Origin: Dichomitus squalens LYAD-421 SS1
Lineage: Eukaryota; Basidiomycota; Agaricomycetes; Polyporales; Polyporaceae
Direction of reading: 5' to 3'
NCBI RefSeq assembly: GCF_000275845.1
Contig: NW_006766886.1
Coordinates: forward strand, 219,582 to 283,581
DNA length: 64,000 bases
A model generated the notes under the pieces. That model worked only from the letters and a program-made list of their open reading frames with translations. It was not told the origin of the DNA and did no database searches. A program made the translations under genes and the position numbers. Positions 11,348 through 23,341 of this stretch are shown one piece after another; position 1 is the stretch's first letter; each line of letters opens with the position of its first letter.

Positions 11348-13080
11348 TCGTCTCGTTCATGGTCCATGGTTCCTAGATACCGGGCTCCCTCCTGCGGTGC
11401 AACGAGGGTAGCTTCCACTCGACATTCCTCCTCCTACATTAGAGAGCCTGCTTACCTACTGTACTCACCAATCAGCAGCGAGACTTGCTGAGGGTTACTG
11501 GATTTCCGCACGCACCACGACGTGCCAATCTCCTCGATTGGCCAAGTCCGGGTTGTATCTCTACTTTTTGCCGTTCCTTTGTCGCACTAGGCACATACTG
11601 GATGCACCACTGCTCGACGCTTGTATTAGACACTCCTTAGCTAGCTAGGTCTGGAAAAGAGCATACCCCTTCCTCATCTGTCCTGTGTGCGCGTATATGT
11701 ACCGAAGCATTTCAGCACTGTGAGTTCTGGTGTGGGTTCAGCTAAAAATTGAGGATCAGGCCTACAGTGTTGGATTCCGCACTCTTCCCATTTTCGCGAA
11801 TCGCATCTTGAGGTTAGGCCTTCAGTTTCAGGCTCTTCCGTTAATAGGCAAACGTTCTTCGGTGCCGCCTTGATGTATCATCAGTACATATTGGCGGTCG
11901 TTGGTGGAAGCATGCAGACGGAGCGATGAATCACGTGGTCCTATAGAGCTCTTCATCTGATAACCCTGCACTGCTGCAGACGTGCCTGTGGCGCGTTGGC
12001 AATGCATGGGGTTCCGCCACGGTCCACCGCATGTCGTCAGATTGCACTCCATCGGCCGATGCCATTGATATGCTACGCAACGCCAGCGGCCCCTACAGCA
12101 ATTGCATTCTGGTGAGATGTGAAATCCCCGGAGGTGGATTCCTGAACGGCTCATAGTGTTGTCGTGTGCACCCATACAACACTCATACCGGACGACAATA
12201 ATTCGGACTCGCGCTGGCGCCACGAGTGAGGCGACACCACACGAGGCGGACAACCGCTCACGACGACGGTCGGCAACAGCCGCCACGTTACAATTAACAA
12301 CAAGATGGCGCTCCGCGAGCTTCCCGTAATGAGCGGGCTTTGTGCGCGATGAGAAAGTCGGATGGATATCTAGTGAATGCTGGCACGGACTCCTCCAGCT
12401 TCTAATGTTCACCTTCGCTTGTGTTTGCCAATAAGTGCTCGCATTCGTACTCGCTTCACAGTGGGGGCCTCCGAGATAAGGCAGCGGAGCTTGAGAAGGA
12501 ACCATCAATGTCAAGTTGAGGCGCATGATATGGCTCAAATTTTCTTCCGCCCTGTGTCGCGGATACAGGGACTAAGCAACCCCCTCTGCTGCCTTCTGCT
12601 GCTCCGTCTTGAGACCATGCAAAATAAAGAACAATACACAACGTCTTAATCCCCGACGAGCGGGCCAAGTTAGCGGACCGCCTCTCGTTGTAGGCAGACA
12701 AGCCATGAGACGTAAGCACTTTTCGTGAGGCTAGCGCTCTTGATCAAAACCCTGCCTCCTCCCATCATCGGCGCTACTAACGCATTTCGGGGCATTCCAT
12801 AATGGAACATGGCGACACTATCCCCAACACGGTCGTACGCCGTTGGATACACATTAAAAGTATGTTGGAGCAGTTCGCCGCGCAGTCTCAGTCGCCCACC
12901 GCCCCTTCCCGCACTTACAGTCGTGCTGGCGAAGGCTCGTCTTCAGCTCGTGTCGCAGGCGTATGACCATCCGTCAAGATGGCGTCCGGCAGGCTCGAAT
13001 TGGAGTACGTGTTTGACTCATCCCGAAATTTCTACGGGATTGATCATGGATACATTCGATCTACTTCTTGAAGCCTGAGC
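11348..13080. other. Intergenic, no gene seen
   Basis: This contains the 3' region of the secreted-protein gene and the promoter of the DUF6534 gene. Frames of up to 236 codons on the minus strand (11828-12538) lack any motif. An ATG at 13046 opens a short frame (MDTFDLLLEA) just before the DUF6534 gene but out of frame with it. Confidence 0.5.
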
Positions 13081-15374
13081 ATGGGCATGCTCCTAATAGG
13101 CTTAGCCGCGACTGCTAGGTGAAACTCGGTTCAGCTGTCTTCTTGATCTGTCGCTCATATCAGTATCTGCTCTCCTCAGCTTGTTTGGAGGTATGTTGGA
13201 TGAATCACCCGATCTGGTGTACGCATGAATCATTTGACTAACATATGATGCGGTCACAGTGACTTTTTCCCAAGCTATGTGGTACTATAGACGTTACCCC
13301 CGGGATAGGAAGATCTTACAACTCCTAGTATGACGCTACTGCGTAAGTTAGACGCTGCGCTGATGTCTATGATGTCCAACAGGTGACTACTGTCTGGGGG
13401 ATGGACGCCCTCAGCCTTGTCCTGTACTCCTCCTCTCGTAAGCGAATTCCAGTACGGTAGCGAAACTCGATGATGATGATGTTGCAGTATGGGACTATCT
13501 CGTTAGAAAAAACCTGCATTATTTCGGTGGTCTATCTATACCATGGTAAGCCATTATTCGACAGGCTTCCACCGTTTGCTTTGAGTTGATGTTGGGTTTA
13601 TAGGATGTCGAATGTATGTAATTTGAGAAAGCTGTGGCTTCCGCTCGCTCATGCTTGATCTTGTAGGCTCAAATTGTAGTCAATGTGGGTGAATAGCTGA
13701 TGCCCGTATTGGAGCCTATCCTCACCATCTGTTCACGGTTAGGCGATTGCGATTGCTATCATCCAGTCGTGCGTTGATGCTTCTCTTCAGTGTACTTTGG
13801 ACATCATTGAAGTCACGTTCAGGTTCTACACTTACAGGATATGGACCTGTTAGTAAGCAGCCTATATCGCGGCAAATCTGGGCTCACATGTTGCCGCAGT
13901 GACAAGGCAGAAGGTCTTGACTGGTTTCCTCGTGAGTTCACATATGCTTTCCTGAGGACTGGCTTCTAGCTCATACGCCTGCCCATAGCTCGCGTTCGTG
14001 TCGGCAGACTTTGGTGCGTGGCTCACTCCATGGGTTGACGTTGTTCACTCAAAGCATCATCATACAGCTCTGGCACTGCGTGAGTAGCATGCCGATTCCG
14101 CGCACTTTTGGCTAATTCCCTCGCCCCTTTGTACTCGCAGTACTCTTCTTCAAAAGGTTTGTTCAGTGTCGAAATTCGAATGATTGCAATGCATGACCTG
14201 GTATTTTCGCAGCATCAATACACAGTCTCTCGCTGACTACATTCGGCTCACGGTAAGACCGCCGCTACAGTCCTCGATTGTACTGTCCGAATCTTATACC
14301 TCCCAAGCCGTTCGACATAGCCATGAGCTGCACCACAGCTACCACGGATATCATACTGTGCGGTACGCTGGTCACGCTTCTTGCCAGGTCTCGGACGGGT
14401 TCCGCCGGGTGCGTCACAAAACGTTATGACCGGGCTATTGAATACTATCGCTCATACATCATCAATAGGTCTGACCGATTAATCAATCGTTTGGTGCGCG
14501 GCTGGAGTTAGCCGAACATAAGGGAAAGTACTAAAGACACGAGCAGCTGTTCTACACTATCAATACAGGGCTGGTCACCAGGTGCGGAGCTAACATTTTC
14601 ACGTCGCTCGTCAGCTCATCGCAGAAACCGCAGCATGTGCGCCCTCACCTCGCTCATTACCGTAAGGCGACACCAATTGAACTCTTGATCGGGCTTTGTC
14701 GCTCGTCGCTTACGAATACACCAGGTCTTGGTACTCCCCGAGGCATCCGTCTATGTGTTGTTCTACTACATCGGTGCTCGCAGTGCGTTCCTTGACTGCA
14801 TGCTACCTACACACATCCTCACACAGCCATCCGGTCCTCCGCAGTGTACACAGTGTCGCTCCTCGCAACTCTCAACGCTCGCGAACACCTGCGCATACAA
14901 GCCGAGCAGTTGGGCGACGCCTCGATACCTCGACTCACGAGGACGTCAAACAGCGTCTCCCGTCGCAGCGTGCGCGCCGTCGTGGACGCGATGGTACGTC
15001 TCCCCATCCCTCTCGCCCTCGTCTACCCGCATCCACGCCTGTCGCTCACTCGAAACCCATCTTGCCCCCTCTTCCTGCAGTCCCCCTCGAAGGAGATCGT
15101 CGTCGCGATCCAGCGTGACACGACCGTGACATTCGAGGAGCGCTCCGAAGAGGACCTGCACGATGCCCGTCGGCGCGGGCCCTACCGCTACCAGTCACAG
15201 TCCCCGACGGAGCCACGGAGCCCGAAGCTGGTCGCGCTTCTGACCAACAATTCCTTGTCCCCACCGAAGCGGCGCGACTCGATTGGCACCTCCAGCCTGC
15301 CCGACTCGCAGCTTGCCTCGTCATCGTCCTCGGGCTCGGGCACGCGCGTCCAGGCACCGTCGGACTGGTCTTGA
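13081..15374 (+). CDS. DUF6534-type multi-pass membrane protein, 21 exons
   Basis: Exons 13081-13118, 13180-13190, 13260-13327, 13383-13437, 13488-13545, 13604-13613, 13667-13684, 13743-13768, 13823-13848, 13900-13931, 13989-14013, 14068-14079, 14141-14156, 14213-14252, 14308-14408, 14469-14493, 14547-14581, 14634-14661, 14725-14782, 14845-14993 and 15081-15374 join in phase to 374 residues. The product has about seven hydrophobic helices, with landmarks FGVTFSQAMWYYRRYP, TVWGMDALSLVLY, FYTYRIWTL, TATTDIILCGTLVTLL, RLINRLLFYTINTGLVTS and YTVSLLATLNARE, then a polar Ser-rich cytoplasmic tail. These match the DUF6534 family that is expanded in Agaricomycetes; its function is unknown. Five exons are 10-18 nt. 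The start is uncertain: the family usually has about ten more residues before GMLLIG. Confidence 0.85.
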
Positions 15375-15751
15375 TGTAGTACTACCTGGTGTATCATAGA
15401 CTTTGCTGCTTGCGGCTCTAGATTTCGTCGCGCGCTATCGCTCCCTCGACGTGGAAAACTGTTGTAACGGCTCGGATAGGTGCTTGCCACTCATCCTTGT
15501 CGGGACATAGGCCTCGAGTGAGATGATTCTAATGGCGTGTCTGGAAAAGTGGACCATGATGGTAGGCTTGTGTTCGGCTCTGCATATCTCGGCCAGAGCC
15601 ATTCAGGTGGGAACGGTCACACGGTACAAATATTGCAGCAATCCAGATGCCGACAGTCGATGTGAAGAGTCGTTTTTGCGGAGCCGTTTCTTGCAAGTCA
15701 TGAGAACATACTGTACAAGTTCATCCTAGCATGATGGTATCCAAATGTAGC
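15375..15751. other. Intergenic between convergent genes
   Basis: Shared 3' region of the DUF6534 gene and SVF1. Nothing else is seen. Confidence 0.5.
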
Positions 15752-17266
15752 CTACGAGATGAATGTCGACTCGACGTAGAGGTTGCCCTCAACCTCTGCC
15801 GTGTCCGACACGCCTTCAATCAGCCCCGCAGGCAAGCTCACGTTGAGCTTGGCAGGATTCAGCCACTTAAGTGCGCAGGGTGAGCAGCGTAAACAACAGG
15901 ACATATACAGAAACTCGCCTGGTAAATGTAAGGCTTCGTGCCAGCGACGTAGTTCACCATGGTCTTGATCACATAGGGGATCTCCGCGAGGACGTCCACC
16001 TTCTCGATCAAACCCTTGTACGCATCTGGGCTGCCCAAGTCCAAGACAATCGTGCCGTCTATTGGTCCCTGCGCTTCCGGGACGATCGAAGGCGCCGCCC
16101 AACGGAACGTGATCTCGGTCGGCGCGTCGTAACTCGTATCTGGATCATGTGCCGTCTTCGAGTGCACCGCACGTGAGATGACGCCAGCCGTCGCGGCCGG
16201 CTCCTCGTCCGGCCACCGCGTCTCAGCCGTAACGGCTGCGAGCTTGCCCCCAAGGACGAGCGAGCCGACGCTGACGGTGACGAAGCCGGAGCCAGCGCCC
16301 TTGCGGCCGTAGTCGTTCGTCGTCGTGAAGTCCATCTGGATCGCAGACACCCCGCCGTGGGCGTCGCTCTGGAAATGCGCGAAGTTCCACCGTGCGGCAA
16401 CCAGGTTCGGGCGCATGCCCTGGATTGCGTGCACAAACATGCCCGGCCCTTTTACCTGGACGGCGTGGCCCTTGTGCACAAGCAGGCCACTCGCCTGGAC
16501 GCGCGGCCAGAAGCGGTGGATCACGTACCCCTCGGCGTTCTTTGGGTCTGGCCCAAAGTACGAGAAGCCACCGTTGGGGCCCTTGCCGGTCTTGAAACCG
16601 GGCACGGACGCGGGGCGTGCGATGTCAAGTGTGATCTGGAGGTCGCTGTCGAGGTTGGCAGTGACGGTGTAGGACTCGGGGGTGTCAGATCCGGGCTTGG
16701 ACTTGTGCGTGATCGAGAACTGGTCCGCCTTGGAGGACCGCTTGTCGAGTCCGGGAGGGGGAGTGACGAAATTGGAGACATTCACAGACTTCCATGTCTT
16801 CTCCTTGGTATTCGGGTTGAAGATCTTGCAGGTGAATTGGATCGTCGGATACCATACTCTGTGGGTGTCAACAGCCGCACGGGAGCGATGCGAGTGTCAA
16901 CAGCCAAGCACAGGAGCGATGTGAAGCGCAAGTACGGATCACGAGGAGCAAAAGGTGAGCGGGGAGCTTGACTAGATGGAGACAATACGTACCCTACCGC
17001 TGAATGGATGACCTGGCACATCAAGGACGTGCCATCCTCCAAGAAGATGTAGAATATCTGCGTCTCGACCGCGAAGCCGCCAGGGCATGTCCATTCAGTG
17101 TCTTTCGGCTCGAGCTCGCCGTAGAGCTCCGAGGGCGGGAACGCGGAAGAGACAGGGTGGAAGTTTGGTGCGTTGGGGTCGACTGGCGGCGCGGTGCTGA
17201 TCACTCAGATTAGGCAGATCGGTGACAACGATAGTTTGAAACTCACGAGAAAAAGGAGGAGAACAT
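15752..17266 (-). CDS. SVF1: Survival factor Svf1-like protein
   Basis: Svf1 proteins are lipocalin-fold factors linked in yeast to ceramide transport between ER and Golgi and to survival under oxidative stress. Four exons (17266-17247, 17196-16993, 16858-15919, 15865-15752) give 425 residues. The N-terminus is a short amphipathic MFSSFFST segment. The conserved N-terminal half follows (FHPVSSAFPPSELYGELE, WTCPGGFAVETQIFY, VWYPTIQFTC), then the C-terminal half (HRFWPRVQASG, MFVHAIQGMRP, WNFAHFQS, MDFTTTNDYGRKG) and a closing WLNPAKLNV beta region. The last intron uses a GC donor (GCGAGT). The gene is divergent from the F-box gene. Confidence 0.9.
16865..16924. repeat. Imperfect 30-bp tandem duplication inside an SVF1 intron
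   Basis: Two copies of gtgtcaacagcc...ggagcgatg lie back to back in intron 2 of SVF1, making it 134 nt against about 50 nt for the other introns of the gene. Confidence 0.6.
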
Positions 17267-17772
17267 AGCGATTGCTGAGCGAAGGATGCGGCAGCTGCAG
17301 AGGAGGATCAGGCCGCCGCGTGCCCGCTACTGGGGAGCACACTCACGTAATATCTATAGCCCTAACCTTATGCCCATATGCGGTAACAGGAAGTAGGTTC
17401 CGCCTCGCGGCCCCAGCCTCGCTTTCCTGTCCACAGCGTGCACGAAGACAGCGTCATCCATGGCCACAGTCTTGCAGGTGAGTGCGGTCAGAGTTGCGCA
17501 GCGCAAGATCAACACTCATTGACATCGACTGATTAGCACCCAGGAGCAGTCAGAGGCAGTGCGCGGCCGTCAGTCGCTTCACCTCGCGGCACCCTTTGGT
17601 AGACCGTTCCCATCTCGCCCTCCGGTATCTACTCAGGGACGCCGAGCTCCTAATTATATTCTGCGGAACACATAGGCTCCCGTCCCCCGGTCCACCGTGC
17701 CACAAAGCCTCGTCCGTACTACGTTCCTCCACCGCGACGACCCGCGCTCATACTTTCTCTCTAGAACGCCCT
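17267..17772. promoter_or_regulatory. Divergent promoter region, SVF1 and F-box gene
   Basis: A 506-bp gap lies between two divergent start codons. The frame of the F-box gene is open through part of it, but that stretch has no motif and is taken as 5' leader. Confidence 0.45.
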
Positions 17773-19119
17773 ATGAGCCACTCATTGACCCAAACTACCG
17801 CTGCCATGCGAATCCCGCAGGAAATTCATGACGAAATCATCGGTTTCCTACACGACGACCGCGACGCCCTCCAAACCTGCGCCCTCGTGTGCCGGGCCTG
17901 GCTCCTCCGCGTGAGGTTCCACCTCTTTCGGACCGTCACCCTCGATCCCTCCCCGCGCAGCTGCAGCTTTGTCAAACTCGCCCAGCTGTGCCCCGAAATC
18001 CAGCCCTACGTGCGGGACCTCGAGCTGCGCGGGCGCGCCCCGTCCTCGAAGGCGTGGTGGGAAGCCGCACAGCCCACGGACATACGGTGGCCCACGCTGC
18101 CGGGGGGCGTGCCACACCCCGCCGCCCTGCGCCGCGAGCCGGACGCGGTGGAGGTGCTGTCGTGGCTGCGCCTGACATTCGCCCCCCCGGACTGCGGAGG
18201 GGGGCCCCCGCTTCTCACCCTGTCCAAGATCTACACGCTGAGACTGTCAGAGACGACGCTCAACGCAGAGTCTGCGGCGTTCCTCGCGGAGGTGTTCCCG
18301 CACGTCCGCACGCTGTCCGTCAACCAATGCCGTGTAATGTCGTTTGCGGGCCTTGCCCGTCTGTTCCAGGCGTTCCCGCGCCTGTCGACGCTCCGCCTCC
18401 TGGCGGTTGAGTGGCTGCCGCACAGGACTGGGGGTGTCCTCCCGGACACTACGCCCGGGTCGCTTGCGAGTCTGACCGCAGTCGACTTCTCGCGAGACAT
18501 CTACCTCGAGCCGCTCATCGAGTGGTTCCTGAAAGTATCCGCGCACAAATCCATCCGTTCCCTGACTTGCTCGATCGCCACGCGGAAGAGTGCGACCGCG
18601 ATACGCACCTTCTTGATGGCCTCGGGCACTTCACTGCACGAATTGTCTATCACGCTCGCCGAGGCCCAAGACCCGACCGGTTTGTCTGCTCCGCTCGCCC
18701 GCCAGTGATCTGTTTGCTTACGTTACTTTCGTATCACAGCCATCTTAGAAGCGACGCAGCTTGACCTTTCCACTTCCATGGGCCTCCGGTCTCTCCACAT
18801 CCCATGTCTGCACAGTCGCATGGGCTTCCCGAGCCGCTCCCTGTCCTGGGTCCTGATACTCCTGGCCAAGGTGCGCTCGCCGAATCTGGAGGAGATACGG
18901 ATTTCCATAACGTCGCCTGAGCTGGCCCGCCTCAACCTCGAGGGACTCGATGTCGTCCTGGCGCAAAATGCGCTTAGCAGGATGCGTTCCCTGACGTTCG
19001 ACGTTGACGACACCAAGGTCGCCTCGAAGCGTGGGCCTGCGGAGGTCGAGAGACTGCTCACGCAGAGGGTCCCGACTGCGAGCGCGCAGCGGCTGGTGCG
19101 CGTAGAGTACCGGTGTTGA
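17773..19119 (+). CDS. F-box protein with leucine-rich C-terminal region
   Basis: Two exons (17773-18679, 18740-19119) give 428 residues. An F-box-like helix set opens the protein: IPQEIHDEIIGFLHDD, then LQTCALVCRAWLLRVRFHLF, the usual form in basidiomycetes. Irregular leucine-rich repeats follow (LSKIYTLRLSETTL, VRTLSVNQC, LSTLRLLAVEW, LEEIRISI). It would act as a substrate adaptor of an SCF ubiquitin ligase; the substrate cannot be predicted. Such genes are numerous and fast-evolving in Agaricomycetes. I chose the ATG at 17773 because the frame upstream has no motif; the next ATG at 17806 is an alternative. Confidence 0.8.
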
Positions 19120-20067
19120 ACGGGTCGCGAGTGGCTATGTATAGATGCGGCCTGGACCAACCAACCACATACAGTAGCACGTCGATCAGCCGCAGCCTCC
19201 TATCTGTCTGTGGAGCAGGTTCCCGAGCTGACCACTTGCTCGTTGCGGTTGCCGTCAAAGTTTGCGAAATTCTCTGGAGACCGTGCGGCCTTGGCGTAGT
19301 AGTCGGCCCTGAGGTTGGGCTTACGCCAACGTAACTGCTTTTGCAATAACATCGACCTCGAATATCTGCTAGTTTTTTCAGTAGCAGGGCGCGTATAAGG
19401 ATCAATCGCCTGGACTCACTTGTATAAATCGCTCATAGCGAAATCTTCCGGCTGTCGTTATCGTTTCTTCGTTGAAGTCTGGGCATCTAGGCCTATCTAT
19501 CTACCTCAGCTAGGTCTACTCGAAGGCCGAAGGAGAGTGTCTGATGTTTCCGTCCTTGGACCTACTGTATGGATAGCGCGGTCTCAGACCGGGTCGAGCC
19601 TAGCATTCTCGCATATTGCTAATGCTTTACAGTGGTGTATGAGATTAGCAGCCGCGGGCCGCTACTCCCAACCAATGATGGGTGCCTTCCTGGGTAGCGA
19701 AGCGGCGCAGGCTCTTGGGTACTCACACACTCGCTATGCAGTCTGTTGCACTCACGAGCGTACCCCTGATAATTTTATATATGGCGGTGCTATGAATACA
19801 CATCATGAGAGTGTGGAGGGAGCAGAGTGTCAAGATGAGCTGGATCTCGATAAGAGGAGGACGAGGACGGTCGGCATCAGGCCGACGCGTTACGCGATGT
19901 CGTCGATCCCTGCGCCAAACGCAGCAGCGAGATGCAGATGCAGATGTAATAGGCTTCATCCCAATTGCATCTACATACGCCCCTCTTTCCTCCGCTTCCG
20001 CCCGCTTGAGACTCATCTCGCTCTTCCTTGCCCTGGCTGCTGCTCCCCTTTTGGCATACGATGTACC
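19120..20067. other. Intergenic, no gene seen
   Basis: The frame of the following metalloprotease is open upstream to 19420, but the residues are low in motif content and lie before a good mitochondrial presequence start, so they were left out. Confidence 0.45.
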
Positions 20068-22217
20068 ATGTTGCGGTCAGTGCTCAGCCGCGCTCCCTCT
20101 TCAGCCCCTCTCGCTCGCTGTCCTACGAAATCCCCCCGTCTGCACCTGCACAACCTCTCGCGCGTGCAGAGAAAGCCCTCTTGGCAGAATCTACAAGCTG
20201 AGCGTAGTACTACCGCTGCTCTTCCTTTCGTCGACTTCAGCGAGCCTGGTCCGTCTACTCTGCCCCCTACATCCACACCTGTATCATTACACAGCTTCAG
20301 GAGCTATGGTCTCGTATCCGCAGGCAGCCCATTACGCTCGCGTCGACGTTCTACCTGCTCGCTCCACCCTTCTTTGAGCCATGCTCGCGCCTTCCATTCA
20401 ACACCCAGGAATCAACTGAGCCCCTTACCCTTCCTCGGCGCATTGCTCAAAGTGAGTAACTCGCAAAACCGCTACACGCACGCATACTCGCTTCACTAAT
20501 ACCACGTACCGACCTTCTGTCGAATACATCGGCCGCTTAGTCGTCGACCGCTCTAGAGTTTGCACGCATGACCGCTCGTGTTGGCCTCACGTTTGTGCCC
20601 TTGCTCCTGCTCGGGAACATGAAGTCCAAGAAAGTCCTCCAAAAGGTGGACAAGTGGGGACACCCTGATGCGGAGAAGAAGAAGGAAGACATGTTGCGCC
20701 GAATAAAGCAACGCACCATTCTCTTCCACATCCTCATTTTCATCCCTCTCATCCTCTACTGGGCGACCATTATGGCAAGCTTGGAGCGCACCCCGCTCAC
20801 GGGAAGGTACGGCGCATCTCACCCTTACCCCACCCCAACCCCAACCTCGTCCCATCCGTATCAACTTCTTGCGCAGTCATATACAGTAGTCATAGCCGGT
20901 CCCGTAGCGAACGTGTGCACTGACGTGTCCTCCCCCTCATTTCCTAGGTGGCGAGTCATCCTCCTCTCCCCCGAAGAAGAGGAAGACATCGCCGCGCAGC
21001 TCGCAGGCCCAGGCTGGTACCGCGCGGTGGGCGAGATCCTCTCCGCGGACGGAGCGCCCACCATCATCCCCCCCTCAGACTGGCGCCTCGTCTGGGTGCG
21101 CGACACCCTCCGCCGCCTCGAGAGCGTGATCCCGACGCTCCAGCACGAGGACGAGCTCTGCCCGCACTGGGCCGACTGCGGGCCCGACGACATCCCCCTC
21201 CCCCCGCCCGCCGAGTACCCCCTGCGCCCGCGCCCGCGGGGCGCCGAGCACCTCCGCCGGTGGGCGGAGCTGACCTGCGCGCGCGTCGCGCCGCCCGCCC
21301 CGCACGCGATCGCGGGCCCGCCGTACTCGCTGCTCCTCGTCGACCGCCCCGACTCGTCGAACGCGTTCTCGTACGGGTTCGGGCCCGACGGCGGCGGGGG
21401 CATCGTCGTCTTCTCGGGCTTCCTCGACGAGGTTCTCTCGCGGCACCCGTGCCCGCGCCCCGAACCGCCCCCACAGTCGTTCCTGTCGCGCCTGTTTGGG
21501 CTCGCGCCCCTGCCGCCGGCGCGCCCGGTGCCGACGGAGCAGCAGACGGCGGAGCTCGCGACGCTGCTCGCGCACGAGCTCGCGCACCTCGTGCTCAGCC
21601 ACCACATCGAGACGCTCTCGACGGGCTCGATCGTGTGGCCGAGCGTGCTGTCGATCGTGACGGACGCGATCCGCGCGTTCATCTTCCCCGTGACGATGTT
21701 GTGTGAGTCTCGTGCTATCTGATATGCGTCTTGTGTGTGCGAGCGAGGCTGACTTCGAGTGCGCAGTCGGGCCGTTCATCAACGATGCGCTCGCTGGGAT
21801 GTGGAAGGCGGGGGCGGGAGAGTTCTCGCAGCTGCAGGAGTTCTGCACGAGCCAGAAGCAGGAGATCGAGGCGGATGTCGTCTCCATCAGGTGCGCCGGC
21901 CTCTTGTCCCGGTACGGCACTTCAGAGCATCTACTGACGTTCCGCGTAGACTGCTCGCGCACGCTGGGTTCGACCCCCGCGAAGCGGTGCGCTTCTGGGA
22001 GGACCGGAACCTGAATGCCCAGACGGCGGAGTGCTCGCCCCAGCGCGCCGAGGCCGTCGTCGAACAGGAGACCAGCTCCGCGGCGACGATCGCGCGGCGG
22101 ATCATGGGCGAGACGCACCCCGTGCACGAGCTCCGCGTCGAGAAGCTCAAGTCTGAGCTCGAGCGGTGGGAGCACAAGCGGGAGGAGGCGCGGCGGGCGC
22201 GGGAGCAGCACGCGTAG
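20068..22217 (+). CDS. OMA1-like mitochondrial M48 metalloprotease
   Basis: Five exons (20068-20451, 20541-20806, 20948-21702, 21767-21890, 21950-22217) give 598 residues. An Arg/Ser-rich presequence is followed by the RAFHSTPR processing-like region, two hydrophobic stretches (GLTFVPLLLLG; FHILIFIPLILYWATIMA), and an M48 peptidase domain with the zinc motif HELAHLVLSHH. A third zinc ligand is likely within EIEADVVSIRLLAHAGFD. Oma1 is an inner-membrane quality-control protease activated by stress. The tail is a charged helix (ELERWEHKREEARRAREQHA). Two proline-rich insertions flank conserved blocks. Start chosen for the presequence. Confidence 0.88.
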
Positions 22218-22646
22218 GCTGAGAAGGGCCAGCGGGCATGAGCACTTTTGACGACGCGTGAAGGCTGGTGCCTGCGCGAGGGGCTGGCGTGGCGCACCGT
22301 AGGGCGGCATATGTACATCCGGACGTGGCGTTGTGCCGCGTCGACTAGAGGGACAAATCACTTACACACTCCTTTGCTAGCTGTCGATGATGTGCTCCGG
22401 GCTTTGATTATCCGTCTCGTGCTCTCTTTTATCTTATTGTACTAGTAGAATGTGTAGTAGCCAGCAAAGCATAACTAAACGCTTCTCACTTCCATGTACC
22501 AGGGGTTGATGGTGTGCGAATTCTGGTGTCTTATGGTGGTACCACCGTGAATCCGTACCAAGTGGGGCTCACGTGCATGATTGTAATAGCTTCGCAGGTC
22601 TATACAACGCATCTCTGAATGATATTACCCCACTATTGCACGCAAG
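22218..22646. other. Intergenic, no gene seen
   Basis: 3' region of the protease gene and 5' flank of the tRNA gene. Confidence 0.5.
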
Positions 22647-22733
22647 CCTTCGATAGCTCAGTTGGAAGAGCGTGGGACTGTAATGGTTAACCGACTCATC
22701 CCAAGGTCACTGGTTCGATCCCGGTTCGAAGGA
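22647..22733 (+). tRNA. tRNA-Tyr(GTA) with a 14-nt intron
   Basis: The acceptor stem CCTTCGA pairs with TCGAAGG. The D arm contains TAGCTCAGTTGGAAGAGC (A box) and the T arm GGTTCGATCCC (B box). The anticodon stem TGGGA pairs with TCCCA, with loop C-T-G-T-A-A-A once the intron is removed. The anticodon GTA is at 22680-22682 and the intron at 22684-22697, starting one base 3' of the anticodon, the canonical place. tRNA-Tyr carries an intron in most eukaryotes. Confidence 0.95.
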
Positions 22734-22741
22734 AGTATTTC

Positions 22742-22746
22742 TTTTT
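22742..22746 (+). terminator. RNA polymerase III terminator
   Basis: A run of five T, preceded by TTTC, begins 9 nt after the tRNA. Confidence 0.7.
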
Positions 22747-23341
22747 CGGGCATCTCCCAGAAAACATACCCTATCAAGTATGTCATGCACATATGTATGC
22801 TCTATATGGGAATAAACAGAAACATAGTGAAAGGGATATGTCGGGGAACGTACCCGTTGAACGTCGACAGCCGTCGCTACGTAGAGTTGATCAGGATCGA
22901 ACCGGCGACGTGTCCAGCCATGGTCTGGGTGCGCTGGAGAATGCCGAGGGGACCTGCGAAGTTGATCGACATGCGTCATGGGTCGCCCGACTCTGCTCTG
23001 CTCCATTCCCAGCTCGCCATGGCCAGGATAAGAGGATCGTCTCAGAGACCGCTCTGTCCACGACCAACGAAACAAGTCTAGTCCGTTGTGGGGATCACGC
23101 CGGTGTGAAAGCTCGACTACCGTGTACGTATGGTACGAGAGCGAATATATTGGGTGTTTGCCGGACAGAAGACCCCACTCAGTTCCCTGTCCATAATTGG
23201 CCACAGCTGGCGCGGGCTCCTCCCCAAAAGCCCCACCCAAGACCGTACTAACTCCCCACCATTCCCCCCTTAACTCTCCCAGCAACCGCGACCATCCCCT
23301 TGCAGATCCGGCTCGCACTTCCCACCGCAACGAACACCACC
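22747..23341. other. Intergenic, no gene seen
   Basis: 5' flank of the next gene. Short frames on both strands lack motifs. Confidence 0.5.

Noticed and set aside
17596..17772. Upstream extension of the F-box gene frame
   Set aside because: Open by chance; residues before the ATG at 17773 have no motif and the F-box helix starts soon after it.
21075..22361. 428-codon minus-strand frame
   Set aside because: Antisense of the OMA1-like gene; Arg-rich, no motif, crosses its introns.
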